Shown here piece by piece: positions 1-8,136 of a stretch of 64,000 nt of DNA (positions within the stretch are counted from its first letter, which is position 1; each line of letters opens with the position of its first letter). The position numbers and the translations under genes are program-made. Below the pieces are notes generated by a model. The model saw nothing but the letters and a program-made list of their open reading frames with translations, did not search any database and was not told the DNA's origin. Source of the DNA: Microbacterium sp. 67-17. Its GTDB lineage: Bacteria; Actinomycetota; Actinomycetes; Actinomycetales; Microbacteriaceae. The stretch is from assembly GCF_001898325.1 (NCBI RefSeq), contig NZ_MKTR01000002.1, positions 248,001-312,000 on the forward strand, given 5' to 3'.

Positions 1-1
1 G

Positions 2-457
2 AAGCTCCGCAAGCGCCTGCTTGCCGACCCCCGCGGCTGGATCGCGCAGCCGGTCGTCATGCTCTCGACCATCCCGACTCTCGTTGAGGACGGTGTGCGG
101 CCACGGCACGCAGACCTGCGTCCGTTCGCCGTCAACAACGGCGACGAGGTGTGGGTGCTCCCGGGCGGTCTCACCCGCGTGGCGCTTCCCGAAGGACAGC
201 TTGTCGTCAACTCGAGCCAGGGCGGCGGATCGAAGGACACCTGGATCGTCGGAGGCGACGCGCCGACCCACGTCGAGTATGGGCAGGGTCACGGGCTTGC
301 CGGGCTCGTCGCCGATCAGGCGTCCGTCACCGAGGCGATCCCGATCGTCTATCCCGAGCAGACCGAGCCGACGCACTCGCCGCAGGATCGTCCCCGGACG
401 CACACCGAACAGCAGGAGCAACAGCAGCAGCAGGCTGAGGACGGTGCGTCATGCTGA
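2..457 (+). CDS. Circularly permuted ATP-grasp type 2 protein, C-terminal part (partial)
   Basis: The 5' end lies outside the window; the frame is open from base 2 and ends at TGA 455-457, leaving 151 residues. The segment with [21 protein letters not shown] and [11 protein letters not shown] matches the C-terminal end of circularly permuted ATP-grasp proteins (DUF404/407, CP_ATPgrasp_2), which are predicted peptide or amide ligases. The tail is rich in Gln and Glu (a run of five Gln near residues 140-145), probably a disordered extension. It overlaps the alpha-E gene by 7 bases, and a transglutaminase gene follows; this three-gene order is a known conserved operon. The substrate is unknown. 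The family call rests on the C-terminal motifs and on the neighbours. Confidence 0.85.
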   Translation, partial: KLRKRLLADPRGWIAQPVVMLSTIPTLVEDGVRPRHADLRPFAVNNGDEVWVLPGGLTRVALPEGQLVVNSSQGGGSKDTWIVGGDAPTHVEYGQGHGLAGLVADQASVTEAIPIVYPEQTEPTHSPQDRPRTHTEQQEQQQQQAEDGASC

Positions 458-1383
458 GCCGCATTGCCGAGAGCCTCTTCTGGATCGGTCGCTACATCGA
501 GCGCTCCGACGGCACCGCCCGGATCCTGGACGTGCATCTGCAGCTGCTGCTGGAAGATCCGTGGATCGACGAAGACACTGCGTGTCGGTCGCTCTTGAGT
601 GTCATGGGATCCGTTCCACCGGATGGACTGGAGTTCGTCGGGCGTGACGATGTCCTGCAGCGGCTCGCCGTCGACCGGATGAACCCGTCGAGCATCGCCT
701 ACTCGGTGGCATCCGCCCGCGAAAACGCACGTCGGGCGCGTGAGATCGTCTCGACCGAACTCTGGGAGTGCCTGAACACCACCAACTCCCGGATGCCGCG
801 GCGCCTGCAGACCGACAAGGTGCACGACTTCTTCCAGTGGGCGCGCGAACGCGCAGCGCTCGCGGTGGGAATCGTCGACTCCTCGACGAGCCGTGACGAG
901 TCGTGGCAGTTCTTCACGCTCGGCCGCAGCATCGAGCGCGCAGACATGACCGCGCGGCTGCTCGCCACGCGATCCCTGACCGAGGCATCCGGCCCGTCGT
1001 GGACGACGATTCTGCGCTCGTGCGGCGCATACGAGGCGTACCTGCGCACCTACCGGGGCATCCCGAGTGCGCGTAACGCCGCCGAGTTCCTGCTCTTGGA
1101 CCGCCTCTTCCCGCGCTCGATCATCTACTCGATCCAGCAGGCGGAGGCGTGCATGTCGGCCATCGACCCGCGGGCCGACAGGGTCGGACACTCCAACAGT
1201 GTGCTGCGCGCGCTCGGACGGATTCGCAACGAGCTCGAGTACAAGCCCGTGGCCGACATCCTCAGCGACCTTCCGGAAGAGATGGAGCGCGTGCAGGTCG
1301 TCACCCGCGAGGCATCGGAGGCGATCCGCCAGCGCTTCTTCCCGACGCAGGCCGAACCGAGCTGGATCGGAGAGATCTCATGA
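451..1383 (+). CDS. Alpha-E domain protein
   Basis: This 310-residue protein starts [18 protein letters not shown], the hallmark opening of the alpha-E family (DUF403), and is predicted almost entirely alpha-helical with no signal peptide. The family has no settled biochemical role; it co-occurs with circularly permuted ATP-grasp ligases and transglutaminase-like proteases and is thought to act with them in making or trimming a peptide. The start ATG lies inside the end of the upstream gene (7-base overlap), and the stop overlaps the next start as ATGA, so the three genes are probably translationally coupled. The length is normal for the family. Confidence 0.9.
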   Translation: MLSRIAESLFWIGRYIERSDGTARILDVHLQLLLEDPWIDEDTACRSLLSVMGSVPPDGLEFVGRDDVLQRLAVDRMNPSSIAYSVASARENARRAREIVSTELWECLNTTNSRMPRRLQTDKVHDFFQWARERAALAVGIVDSSTSRDESWQFFTLGRSIERADMTARLLATRSLTEASGPSWTTILRSCGAYEAYLRTYRGIPSARNAAEFLLLDRLFPRSIIYSIQQAEACMSAIDPRADRVGHSNSVLRALGRIRNELEYKPVADILSDLPEEMERVQVVTREASEAIRQRFFPTQAEPSWIGEIS

Positions 1384-2225
1384 AGCGCCTGCGCATCGAA
1401 CACCAGACGGCCTTCGCCTACCAGGGCGACGTCTCGGCGTCCTACAACGAGGCGCGGATGCTGCCAGGTTCCACCGACAGCCAGTTCGTGCTGAGTGCAT
1501 CGCTCGACATCGAACCGTCGACCTCGGTCAATCAGTACGTCGACTACTTCGGCACGCGCGTGACCTCGTTCGACATCCTCTCCCCTCACGCCTCACTGAC
1601 CCTCACCGCGCGGTCCCTCGTGGAGGTGCGCCCGCGTCCGATCGAGCACACCGACATCACCTGGGATCAGCTCCGCCGGGAGGCGGCGCGTTCGGTCGAG
1701 GTCGTCGAGCAGCTCGGCCAGACTTCACGCACCAAGCCTCATCCGGAGGTGGCCGAGATCGCCCGGGCGATTGCCGCGCAACACGATCAGCCCGGCCAGG
1801 CCGCCCACGCCATCGCGATGGCCATCGGGGATGCCGTCGAGTACGTCCACGGTGTGACCGGCGTGCATTCCACAGGGGCAGAAGCGTGGGAGGCGCGCAA
1901 GGGGGTCTGTCAGGACATCGCGCACATCGTGCTGGGCGCGCTTCGAGAGGTGGGCATTCCCGCGCGCTACGTCTCGGGTTATCTGCACCCGAACGTGAAT
2001 GCCGAGGTCGGCGTTCCCGTCGAGGGGGAGTCGCACGCCTGGGTCGAATGGTTCGCGGGATCGTGGGAGGGCTTCGACCCCACGAACAACACCGAGATCG
2101 GAGACCGCCACGTCCTGGTTGGACGCGGCCGCGACTACAACGACGTGCCGCCGGTTCGGGGCGTCTATGCCGGGCCGTTCAAGAGCGACATGTCGGTGAA
2201 GGTGACGATCACCCGCGAGGCGTGA
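1380..2225 (+). CDS. Transglutaminase-like cysteine protease family protein
   Basis: A protein of 281 residues. The N-terminal ~80 residues (from [14 protein letters not shown]) match the bacterial transglutaminase-like N-terminal beta domain, and residues ~155-240 hold the catalytic core. The triad is visible: Cys177 in KGVCQDIAH, His219 in ESHAWVEW and Asp233 in GFDPTNN. Bacterial relatives act more often as peptidases than as crosslinkers. The ATG at 1380 overlaps the TGA of the alpha-E gene; an upstream in-frame GTG would extend deep into that gene and is rejected. Third gene of the ATP-grasp/alpha-E/transglutaminase operon, probably working on the same unidentified peptide or conjugate. 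Confidence 0.9.
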   Translation: MKRLRIEHQTAFAYQGDVSASYNEARMLPGSTDSQFVLSASLDIEPSTSVNQYVDYFGTRVTSFDILSPHASLTLTARSLVEVRPRPIEHTDITWDQLRREAARSVEVVEQLGQTSRTKPHPEVAEIARAIAAQHDQPGQAAHAIAMAIGDAVEYVHGVTGVHSTGAEAWEARKGVCQDIAHIVLGALREVGIPARYVSGYLHPNVNAEVGVPVEGESHAWVEWFAGSWEGFDPTNNTEIGDRHVLVGRGRDYNDVPPVRGVYAGPFKSDMSVKVTITREA

Positions 2226-2249
2226 ACCCCGCGGGTGATCTGGCCCGCA

Positions 2250-3743
2250 TCAGTGGGCGAGAGCCGGTGCCTCGGTCGAGTCGGTGTGGAAAGCGCTCGC
2301 CACCGAGAAGCGCTTCCGTCGGAACAGGAACGCCGCGATGATCGCGCCGCCCGCGAAGAAGGCCGCGCTCCACCAATACGCGACGGTGTAGCTGTGCACA
2401 GCTGCGTCAGCGAGCACGGCATCGGATGCCGGCTGGTTGGCGGCGACATAGTCGGCCAAGGCCGTCGCGGCGAGGGTGTTCAGCAGCGCGGTTCCGATGG
2501 AGCCGCCGACCTGCTGGCTGGTGTTGACCATGGCGGAGGACACGCCGGCGTATCGGCGGTCGACCCCGAGGGTTGCCGTCTGGATCGCAGCGGGCATGAT
2601 CGTTCCCATACCGAAGCCGAGCGTGAGCAAGGCTGGGAGGGCGTCGAGGTACGCGCTGTCGACATCGAGCCGCGTGAACAGCACCATCGCGATGGCAGCC
2701 ATCAGCATCCCCGCGGGCACGAGGATCTTCGGCCCCAGCCGCGGCAGCAACAGGTTCGTGCTGAGCTGCGCGGCGATGACGAGCATCACGATCATCGGGA
2801 GGAAGGCGACGCCGGTCTGCATCGGGGTGTACGCGAGCGACAGCTGGAAGTAGTAGGTCACGATCAGGAAGACCCCGAACATCCCTGCGCCGGTGATCAT
2901 GACCGACAGGAAGGATGCGCCGCGATTGCGGTCGACGACCACGGGAAGCGGGAGCAGCGGATGCGTCGTGACGCGTTGCCAGATCACGAACGCGACCAGG
3001 AGCACTGCCGAGGCGACCAGCGAGCCCCAGGTCAGCGGGGCATCCCACCCGTCCGACTCGGCGTGGGAGAAGCCGAAGACGAGGGCGAACAGTCCTGCAG
3101 ATGCCAGGAGGGTGCCGGGGATGTCGAGGTGGGGGCGCGGACCCTGCCGTGATGCGGCGGGAACGAACACCAGGGCCAGGACGAAGGCGATCGCCGCGAA
3201 GAAGACGTTGATCGTGAGGTTCCACCGCCAGTCGAACTGCTCGGTGAGGAAGCCGCCGAGGAGCAGGCCCACAGCGCCTCCCGCGCCGGCGATCGCGCCG
3301 AAGACGCCGAACGCGCGGGATCGCTCCCGCGGGATCGTGAAGGTCGTCGTCAACACGGCAAGGGCGGTGGGTGCCAGGAGGGCCGCGAACACACCCTGCA
3401 GCGCGCGGGCGGCGACGAGCATCTCGAACGACACGGCAAGACCACCCAGCAACGAGGCGGCCGCGAACCCGACCAGGCCGATGAGGAAGGCGAGTTTGCG
3501 TCCGATGAGGTCTGAGAGGCGGCCGCCCAGCAGCAGGAGGCTGCCGAAGGCGAGGGAGTAAGCGGTCACGACCCATTGGCGGTCACCGTCGGAGAACCCG
3601 AGGTCGGCTTGCGCGGCGGGCAACGCGATGTTCACGACCGTCGCGTCGAGCACGACCATGAGCTGGGCGATGGCCACGGTGCCGAGCGTCCACCAGCGGC
3701 GGGTGGCGGGGGTCGTCGGTGAAGAGATGTCGGGAGTCGTCAC
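2250..3743 (-). CDS. DHA2-type MFS drug:proton antiporter
   Basis: A 497-residue membrane protein, about 14 hydrophobic segments. The opening (VVLDATVVNIALPAAQADLGFS) is motif D1 of the DHA2 (EmrB/QacA) family, and GGRLSDLIGRK is the MFS loop 2-3 motif A. Such proteins export cationic or amphipathic drugs, using the proton gradient across the cytoplasmic membrane. The start is a GTG at 3743 with a TACGCT -10-like box six bases upstream, suggesting a leaderless transcript. It is divergent from a TetR gene at 3829, and a palindrome at 3758-3775 lies between them, so repression by that TetR protein with relief by an exported compound is likely. The substrate is unknown. Confidence 0.9.
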   Translation of the reverse strand: MTTPDISSPTTPATRRWWTLGTVAIAQLMVVLDATVVNIALPAAQADLGFSDGDRQWVVTAYSLAFGSLLLLGGRLSDLIGRKLAFLIGLVGFAAASLLGGLAVSFEMLVAARALQGVFAALLAPTALAVLTTTFTIPRERSRAFGVFGAIAGAGGAVGLLLGGFLTEQFDWRWNLTINVFFAAIAFVLALVFVPAASRQGPRPHLDIPGTLLASAGLFALVFGFSHAESDGWDAPLTWGSLVASAVLLVAFVIWQRVTTHPLLPLPVVVDRNRGASFLSVMITGAGMFGVFLIVTYYFQLSLAYTPMQTGVAFLPMIVMLVIAAQLSTNLLLPRLGPKILVPAGMLMAAIAMVLFTRLDVDSAYLDALPALLTLGFGMGTIMPAAIQTATLGVDRRYAGVSSAMVNTSQQVGGSIGTALLNTLAATALADYVAANQPASDAVLADAAVHSYTVAYWWSAAFFAGGAIIAAFLFRRKRFSVASAFHTDSTEAPALAH

Positions 3744-3757
3744 GGCGTTAGCGTATA

Positions 3758-3775
3758 CGAAACTCTAGAGTATCG
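3758..3775. promoter_or_regulatory. Candidate TetR operator (18 bp palindrome)
   Basis: The 18 bases CGAAACTCTAGAGTATCG read the same on both strands except for one mismatched pair (16 of 18 positions); the central ten, ACTCTAGAGT, are perfect. It sits in the 85-base gap between the DHA2 transporter start (3743, minus) and the TetR start (3829, plus), overlapping the probable promoter of the transporter. This is the usual placement for a TetR operator. Binding is inferred, not shown. Confidence 0.6.
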
Positions 3776-3828
3776 GAAATGAACAGTTCCTGAAGTAGAC
3801 TGGGGGTGTTCGACAACGAGGGAGTGCG

Positions 3829-4461
3829 ATGGATCCGCAGGCGACGCAGCCGGCCGGCGCCGGGGCGCGACTGGGACGCCCCCGCGACGCGTCTCGGGAT
3901 GCTGACATCCTCGAGGCGACGATCGAGGTCCTTGCTGAGCAGGGCTTCGACGGGATGACCATCGACATGGTCGCGGCGCGGGCGGGGGCGGGCAAAGCGA
4001 CGGTCTACCGACGGTGGCCGTCGAAGGCTGACCTCGTCATCGACGCCGTGGCATGCATGAAGAAACGCGATCTCGACCCCGCGCAGCTGCCCGATACCGG
4101 GACGCTGCGCGGTGACCTCATCGCCCTCGTACGAGCGCCGTCGGCTGCCGATTCCGATCGGAAGATGCATGTCATGGGCGGGATCCTCTCCCTCATGTCC
4201 CGGGAGCCCGAGCTGGCGCGCACAGCGTATGCGGCAATTTTGCAACCGCGCATCGCGGCGAACCGCATTCTGCTGGAGCGCGCGCGCGGCCGTGGAGAGA
4301 CTCGCCCCGACATCGACGTCGATCGCCTCGCGGCACTCATGCCAGCGATGTCGTCGTTTCGCACGCTCGCGCAGCGCGAGCCGATTACGCGGGAGTTTCT
4401 CATCTCGCTCATCGACGATGTGCTGCTCCCCGCAGCCGGCGTCGTCAGGGCAGTGGTGTGA
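3829..4461 (+). CDS. TetR/AcrR family transcriptional regulator
   Basis: A protein of 210 residues. Residues ~25-70 form the TetR helix-turn-helix (ILEATIEVLAEQGFDGMTI followed by AGAGKATVYRRWPSKADLV); the rest is a variable helical ligand-binding domain, here resembling the TetR_C_11/16 type. The ATG at 3829 is preceded by GGGAG. It is divergent from the DHA2 efflux gene and most likely represses it, and probably itself, through the palindrome at 3758-3775. A short tract of 20-base repeats follows the stop. Confidence 0.9.
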   Translation: MDPQATQPAGAGARLGRPRDASRDADILEATIEVLAEQGFDGMTIDMVAARAGAGKATVYRRWPSKADLVIDAVACMKKRDLDPAQLPDTGTLRGDLIALVRAPSAADSDRKMHVMGGILSLMSREPELARTAYAAILQPRIAANRILLERARGRGETRPDIDVDRLAALMPAMSSFRTLAQREPITREFLISLIDDVLLPAAGVVRAVV

Positions 4462-4483
4462 CGATATCTGACACTGCACGACC

Positions 4484-4550
4484 GTCCGTGACGGTGGATG
4501 TCGGTCCGTGACGGTGGATGTCGGTCCGTGACGGTGCATGACGGTGCGTG
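4484..4550. repeat. Tandem 20 bp repeats upstream of the OsmC gene
   Basis: The unit GTCCGTGACGGTGGATGTCG occurs at 4484-4503 and 4504-4523, with a third, slightly changed copy at 4524-4543, followed by half-unit relics (ACGGTGCATG, ACGGTGCGTG) to 4550. It lies between the TetR stop and the OsmC promoter. It could be a repeated regulator site or simple slippage; no coding sense is seen. Confidence 0.8.
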
Positions 4551-4583
4551 TCGTGCTGAGTTTTCCGGATTGTGTCGAGGGTC

Positions 4584-4589
4584 TAACGT
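4584..4589 (+). promoter_or_regulatory. Leaderless -10 box of the OsmC gene
   Basis: TAACGT ends exactly six bases before the ATG at 4596, which puts the expected transcription start at the start codon itself. No Shine-Dalgarno sequence is present. The same spacing recurs at about ten genes in the left 34 kb. Confidence 0.5.
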
Positions 4590-4595
4590 CGCGGC

Positions 4596-5141
4596 ATGAC
4601 AACTCTCACCCCGACCTCTGATGACCTTGCTACCGAGCGTGCGTCGCGCCTGGATGCTGCGGCATCCGCGTGGGGAGCGCGGATCGACGCTGACCGCACC
4701 GCAGCCCATCTCACCTATCGCGTTCGCGGCACCGGCGAGGGAGCCGTTGCGACCCGCATCCGTGCCGGAGGACACGAGTTCGTGATCGACGAACCTGCCG
4801 CGCTCGCCGGTGACGATGCTGCTGCCAGCCCCGTCGAGTACGCGCTGGGCGCGATCGCCGCCTGTCAGGTTGTCGTCTTCCGCCTCTACGCTCACGCGCT
4901 CGGAATTCCGCTGGATCACATCGAGGTCACTGCCGAAGGCGACCTTGACGCTGCTCGACTGTTCGGCAAGGACGAGACGGTGCGCCCCGGCTTCTCTGCG
5001 GTTCGGGTCGCGATCGACGTGAGCGGCACGGCGAGCGCTGCCGACTACGAGCGCCTGCGCGAGGTCGTCGACGCGCACTGTCCTGTGCTCGACCTCTTCG
5101 CCAATCCGACGCCGGTCACGACATCCGTGAGCGTGCGCTGA
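4596..5141 (+). CDS. OsmC family protein
   Basis: A 181-residue protein with the OsmC/Ohr fold. The segment SPVEYALGAIAACQVVVFRLYAHALGI carries the conserved Cys of the resolving-thiol type near residue 90, and the closing CPVLDLFANPTPV carries the second conserved Cys near residue 167. OsmC proteins reduce organic hydroperoxides in the cytoplasm with thiol cofactors. It stands alone, convergent with the acetolactate decarboxylase gene nine bases away, and has a leaderless-type promoter preceded by tandem 20 bp repeats. An Ohr-type peroxidase or a broader OsmC-like role cannot be told apart from sequence alone. Confidence 0.88.
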   Translation: MTTLTPTSDDLATERASRLDAAASAWGARIDADRTAAHLTYRVRGTGEGAVATRIRAGGHEFVIDEPAALAGDDAAASPVEYALGAIAACQVVVFRLYAHALGIPLDHIEVTAEGDLDAARLFGKDETVRPGFSAVRVAIDVSGTASAADYERLREVVDAHCPVLDLFANPTPVTTSVSVR

Positions 5142-5150
5142 TCGACCTCC

Positions 5151-5867
5151 TCAGGACTCGGCCCGGTCGACCTGTTCGCGCAGGTCTTCCGGGTCGAGGT
5201 TTGCCTGGGCGAACTCGGGGGTGCGGGGGAGCTCGAGATGCAGATCCGTGCCCACGCACACCTGCACCCGGCCGTGCAGCATGACGTGATCGAGCACGTG
5301 TCCGCCGCTGCGGCGCTCATCGAGCAGCACGTGGGCGTGGTAGCCAGGAACTGACAGGCCTTCCTCGAACGCGGGCGTTCGAAACCCCACGACAGTGCCC
5401 GATACGTCGGTGAACTCCGTCACCTTCTGCTCGGCAGTCGCCTGCACGAGTGGGCGGTAGGGCTGCTGCTGGACATGAACGGCACGCACCGTCATCCGCT
5501 CATAGACGCCGTCGACCCGCACCGCGTACATGTAGTTCGCCGACCCGAGCTTCTCGTCGATGAGCGCGGTGACTTCTGCCCGGGTGTGCCGCCCGGTGAT
5601 CTCGAAACTGAGGTGTGGCTCGAAGCGCGTCACGACGGCGTACGGCACCCCTTCGCCATCGGCGGCCACCGTCGCCGTACCGTCGTCGCGGATGCGGTAG
5701 CAGGTGTCGTCGAGAAGGATGAGCTCGCCGTCGAGGCCTTCGAAGGTGCCGATTCCGAAGTCACCGCGGCGGCGAAGGCTGCCGACGGTGGTTTCGCCAT
5801 CGTAGACACCGTCGAGCAGCGCCGCGATGACGCTCGTCTGGTGGATCGTGTGGCGTGAGGTCATCAC
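5151..5867 (-). CDS. Alpha-acetolactate decarboxylase
   Basis: A protein of 238 residues that converts (S)-2-acetolactate to (R)-acetoin with CO2 release, in the cytoplasm. The opening (TSVIAALLDGVYDGETTVG, then HGDFGIGTF-like RRGDFGIGTFEGLDGE) and the zinc site (GYHAHVLL followed by GGHVLDH) are those of the BudA/AlsD family, and the length is normal. No acetolactate synthase gene is nearby, so the substrate would come from branched-chain amino acid synthesis or another locus. The GTG at 5867 has TACCCT six bases upstream (leaderless type); an ATG one codon later is the alternative start. Confidence 0.92.
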   Translation of the reverse strand: MMTSRHTIHQTSVIAALLDGVYDGETTVGSLRRRGDFGIGTFEGLDGELILLDDTCYRIRDDGTATVAADGEGVPYAVVTRFEPHLSFEITGRHTRAEVTALIDEKLGSANYMYAVRVDGVYERMTVRAVHVQQQPYRPLVQATAEQKVTEFTDVSGTVVGFRTPAFEEGLSVPGYHAHVLLDERRSGGHVLDHVMLHGRVQVCVGTDLHLELPRTPEFAQANLDPEDLREQVDRAES

Positions 5868-5957
5868 TGTTCGAGGGTAGTCGGGACTGGTTGATCGATC
5901 GCAACGTGCTCGATAGGGGGGATGCCCTGCATGAGTGTTCTGAGTCGATCGCCGACC

Positions 5958-7247
5958 TCAGTTCCGTGCGGGAGCCTGCGCTATCGGCTGAGTGACGATC
6001 GAGAGCGGGCGCGTCTCGTCAAGTCGCAGACGGAGCCTGCCACCGCGGTGCACTCGCCCCGACCAGACGAGCCAGGTGATCGCTATCGCAGCGGCGATGA
6101 GCGCCGCGAGGGTCCCCAGCTGGATGGCGGCGCGCGGACCGAGTTCGTCGGCGACCCACCCGACGATCGGCGCTCCCACCGGGGTGCCTCCGAGCAGGAT
6201 GGCGACGTAGATCGCGAGTACCCTGCCGCGCAGGTGGGCGTCAGTCGTGGCCTGCACATACCCGTTGGCCGTCGAGAGGATGGTGACGACAGTGAACCCG
6301 GTGAACACCAGTGTCACCGCGTACAGGGCGTAGGTCGGCATGACCGACGAGACTGCTGATGCCACCGCGAATCCAAGAACTCCGGCGATCACAACGCGAA
6401 CTCGAGCGCGGTCGCGGCGGGCGGCGAGCAGGGCGCCCGTCAGTGATCCGATCGCAAGGACCGAGTTCAGCAGACCGAAGCCGTCGGCTCCCGCACCGAA
6501 CTCGAGCGCCATCGTGGAGGCGTAGATCGGGAAGTTCATGCCGAACGCACCGACGAGGAACACGACGATGAAGACCACGATCAGATCGGGTCGGGTGGCG
6601 ACGTATCGGAACCCGTCTGAGAGGCGGGAGCGGCCGTGGGTGACAGCGCGGGGCGTGAGTTCGTGTCGGCGCATCGCCAGGAGTGCGCCGATGGTGGCAA
6701 GGAACGTGAGCGCATTGACGAGGAACATCCAGCCGGTACCGACCAGAACGATGAACAGGCCCGCGACAGCGGGGCCGATCATCCGGGCCGCGTTGAAGGA
6801 CGCCGAGTTCAGTGCCACGGCGTTGCTGGTGTTCTCTTTCGTGACGAGGTCGGAGACGAAAGCCTGGCGCGCCGGATTGTCGAAGGCGGCGACGATCCCG
6901 AGCCCCAGGGCAAACGCATACATGAGCGGGAGGGTCATGGCGCCGGTGAGGATGAGGATGCCGATCGCCGTGGCAAGAAGGAGCGACACGCCCTGTGTTG
7001 CAAGAAGGATGTGGCGTCTCTCGAACCGGTCGGTTGCCCAGCCCGTGAGTCCGACCAGCACGAGGGGCGGACCGAACTGGAGAGCCATCGTGATTCCGAC
7101 TGCGCCCGCGTCGCCGGGGGTCAATTCGGTGAGGACCACCCAGTTCTGCGCGGTGGACTGCATCCAGGCGCCGATGTTCGATACCAGGGCTCCGATGAAC
7201 CAGACGCGGTAGTTGAAGATCCCGAGGGACCGGAACATCGTGCTCAC
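5958..7247 (-). CDS. MFS transporter (EntS/MFS_3 type)
   Basis: A 429-residue membrane protein with about 12 hydrophobic segments. The opening after the first Mets (FNYRVWFIGALVSNIGAWMQ, then QNWVVLTEL) is typical of the MFS_3/EntS-like exporters, as is the loop motif GWATDRFERRH. Substrates in this group range from siderophores to macrolides; none can be assigned here. The GTG start at 7247 overlaps the TGA of the MarR gene (GTGA), while the ATG at 7238 is an alternative. Co-transcription with marR means the transporter is probably induced when the MarR protein binds its ligand. Confidence 0.88.
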   Translation of the reverse strand: MSTMFRSLGIFNYRVWFIGALVSNIGAWMQSTAQNWVVLTELTPGDAGAVGITMALQFGPPLVLVGLTGWATDRFERRHILLATQGVSLLLATAIGILILTGAMTLPLMYAFALGLGIVAAFDNPARQAFVSDLVTKENTSNAVALNSASFNAARMIGPAVAGLFIVLVGTGWMFLVNALTFLATIGALLAMRRHELTPRAVTHGRSRLSDGFRYVATRPDLIVVFIVVFLVGAFGMNFPIYASTMALEFGAGADGFGLLNSVLAIGSLTGALLAARRDRARVRVVIAGVLGFAVASAVSSVMPTYALYAVTLVFTGFTVVTILSTANGYVQATTDAHLRGRVLAIYVAILLGGTPVGAPIVGWVADELGPRAAIQLGTLAALIAAAIAITWLVWSGRVHRGGRLRLRLDETRPLSIVTQPIAQAPARN

Positions 7248-7693
7248 TGCGCCGCCAGCCGCTGCAGAATCTCGGCGGCGGCAGCCAGCGCCATCCGGTC
7301 GTGTTCGCTGACGTCCGCGAGTACTGTCTCGACCCACGCGTCTCGGCGCCGGGTCGTCTCGTCGACCACGGAGCGCCCGGCATCGGTGATCGTGATGACG
7401 ACCTTGCGACCGTCGCTGTCATCTGCCGACCGCTCGACGTACCCGGCGTCCTGCAGGCAGTTGACCGTGCGGTTCATCGACGGCGGTGAGACCCGCTCGC
7501 GCTCCGCGAGTTGGCCGAGCGTGCGTGGCCCGTGCAGATACAGGCCCGCGAGAACCGCGAACTGACCGTCGCTCATCGAGTCGACCGAACGCTCCGTGCG
7601 CATCCGCCGCGCAAACCGAAACACGCCGATGCGTAACTGTGCGGCGTCACTGGCGAGGGGGTGTGAATCAGGATGCGATGCGGAGGCGGTCAC
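7244..7693 (-). CDS. MarR family transcriptional regulator
   Basis: This 149-residue winged-helix protein has the MarR order: helical dimer arm, HTH (LGQLAERERVSPPSMNRTVNCLQDAGYVER) at about residues 60-90, and wing (SDGRKVVITITDAGR). MarR proteins repress efflux and stress genes and let go on binding phenolic or other small ligands. It is first in an operon with the MFS exporter gene (GTGA overlap). An inverted repeat, CTTTAGC...GCTAAAG (7699-7728), lies immediately upstream of its GTG start and is a good autoregulatory operator. A related site lies before the DHA2 gene at 9734. Confidence 0.92.
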   Translation of the reverse strand: MTASASHPDSHPLASDAAQLRIGVFRFARRMRTERSVDSMSDGQFAVLAGLYLHGPRTLGQLAERERVSPPSMNRTVNCLQDAGYVERSADDSDGRKVVITITDAGRSVVDETTRRRDAWVETVLADVSEHDRMALAAAAEILQRLAAQ

Positions 7694-7698
7694 GATGT

Positions 7699-7728
7699 CT
7701 TTAGCCTAGCTCATTAGTCATGCTAAAG
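7699..7728. promoter_or_regulatory. Candidate MarR operator/promoter
   Basis: Arms CTTTAGC (7699-7705) and GCTAAAG (7722-7728) form a perfect 7 bp inverted repeat with a 16-base spacer. It starts six bases before the MarR start codon (minus strand), and a TAGGCT -10-like box overlaps it on that strand. Binding of the MarR protein here would block its own operon. The role is inferred from position and symmetry. Confidence 0.5.
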
Positions 7729-7902
7729 ATATCGAGAGGACGGTGCGTCCGTCCAGGTGGTCGGCAGTGAGCGCCCCGAGCCGACTGCTCGGACTCACCT
7801 CGCCCGACGCGATGGCGTGCGCCGCCAGGCGCGTCGCCCGGATGCCGAGACCGCCGGCGCCGCCCATGCCCTCGACGTGGTCGAAGGCGACCATCTCACG
7901 CA

Positions 7903-8136
7903 CGCCGCCGACTCGAGACTGCCGAGAGCCTCGAGTGGATCGAGACGGGGCGCAGCGACGTGCTGCGCTTTGCGCGGCCGAACGGTTGGCACGTGATCAC
8001 CAACTTCGGCTCGGAGCCGTACGTGCTCGACGCTACGGATGCCGCGGCCGTCGTGCTCGCCACGGCAGACCATGCCCGCGGCGAGGTTCCGGGCGAGTCG
8101 ACGGTGTGGATCGCTCCGGCCGACCTCCTCAGCTAA
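7903..8136 (+). pseudogene. Remnant of a GH13 alpha-glucosidase gene (C-terminal end only)
   Basis: In the frame ending at TAA 8134-8136 the translation reads as the last ~75 residues of an actinobacterial GH13 alpha-glucosidase: RRLETAESLEWIETGRSDV, then GWHVITNFGSEPY and GESTVWIAP. These are the closing beta-domain motifs of that family. Upstream of ~7903 the frame degenerates to Arg/Pro-rich text with no catalytic barrel, and no start codon is placed sensibly, so only the 3' end survives. It is squeezed between the MarR promoter and the convergent DHA2 gene, whose stop overlaps it by four bases. This is most likely the scar of a deletion. Bases 7741-7902 hold nothing recognisable. Confidence 0.65.

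Noticed and set aside
2657..2664. TGTCGACA inside the DHA2 gene, and again at 25367 in the FUSC gene
   Set aside because: Within coding sequence, no promoter nearby; chance occurrences of a GC-rich palindrome, recorded because they limit how specific the island motif is.
2235..3152. Long plus-strand frame opposite the DHA2 transporter
   Set aside because: Low-complexity, charged text lying antisense to a clear membrane protein; typical shadow of high-GC coding DNA. The same holds for long antisense frames at 5958-7565, 25442-27116, 43721-44842 and 61373-62758.
7718..7903. Minus-strand frame of 61 codons over the MarR promoter region
   Set aside because: No recognisable protein, and it overlaps the probable promoter and operator; could be a relic, but support is too weak.
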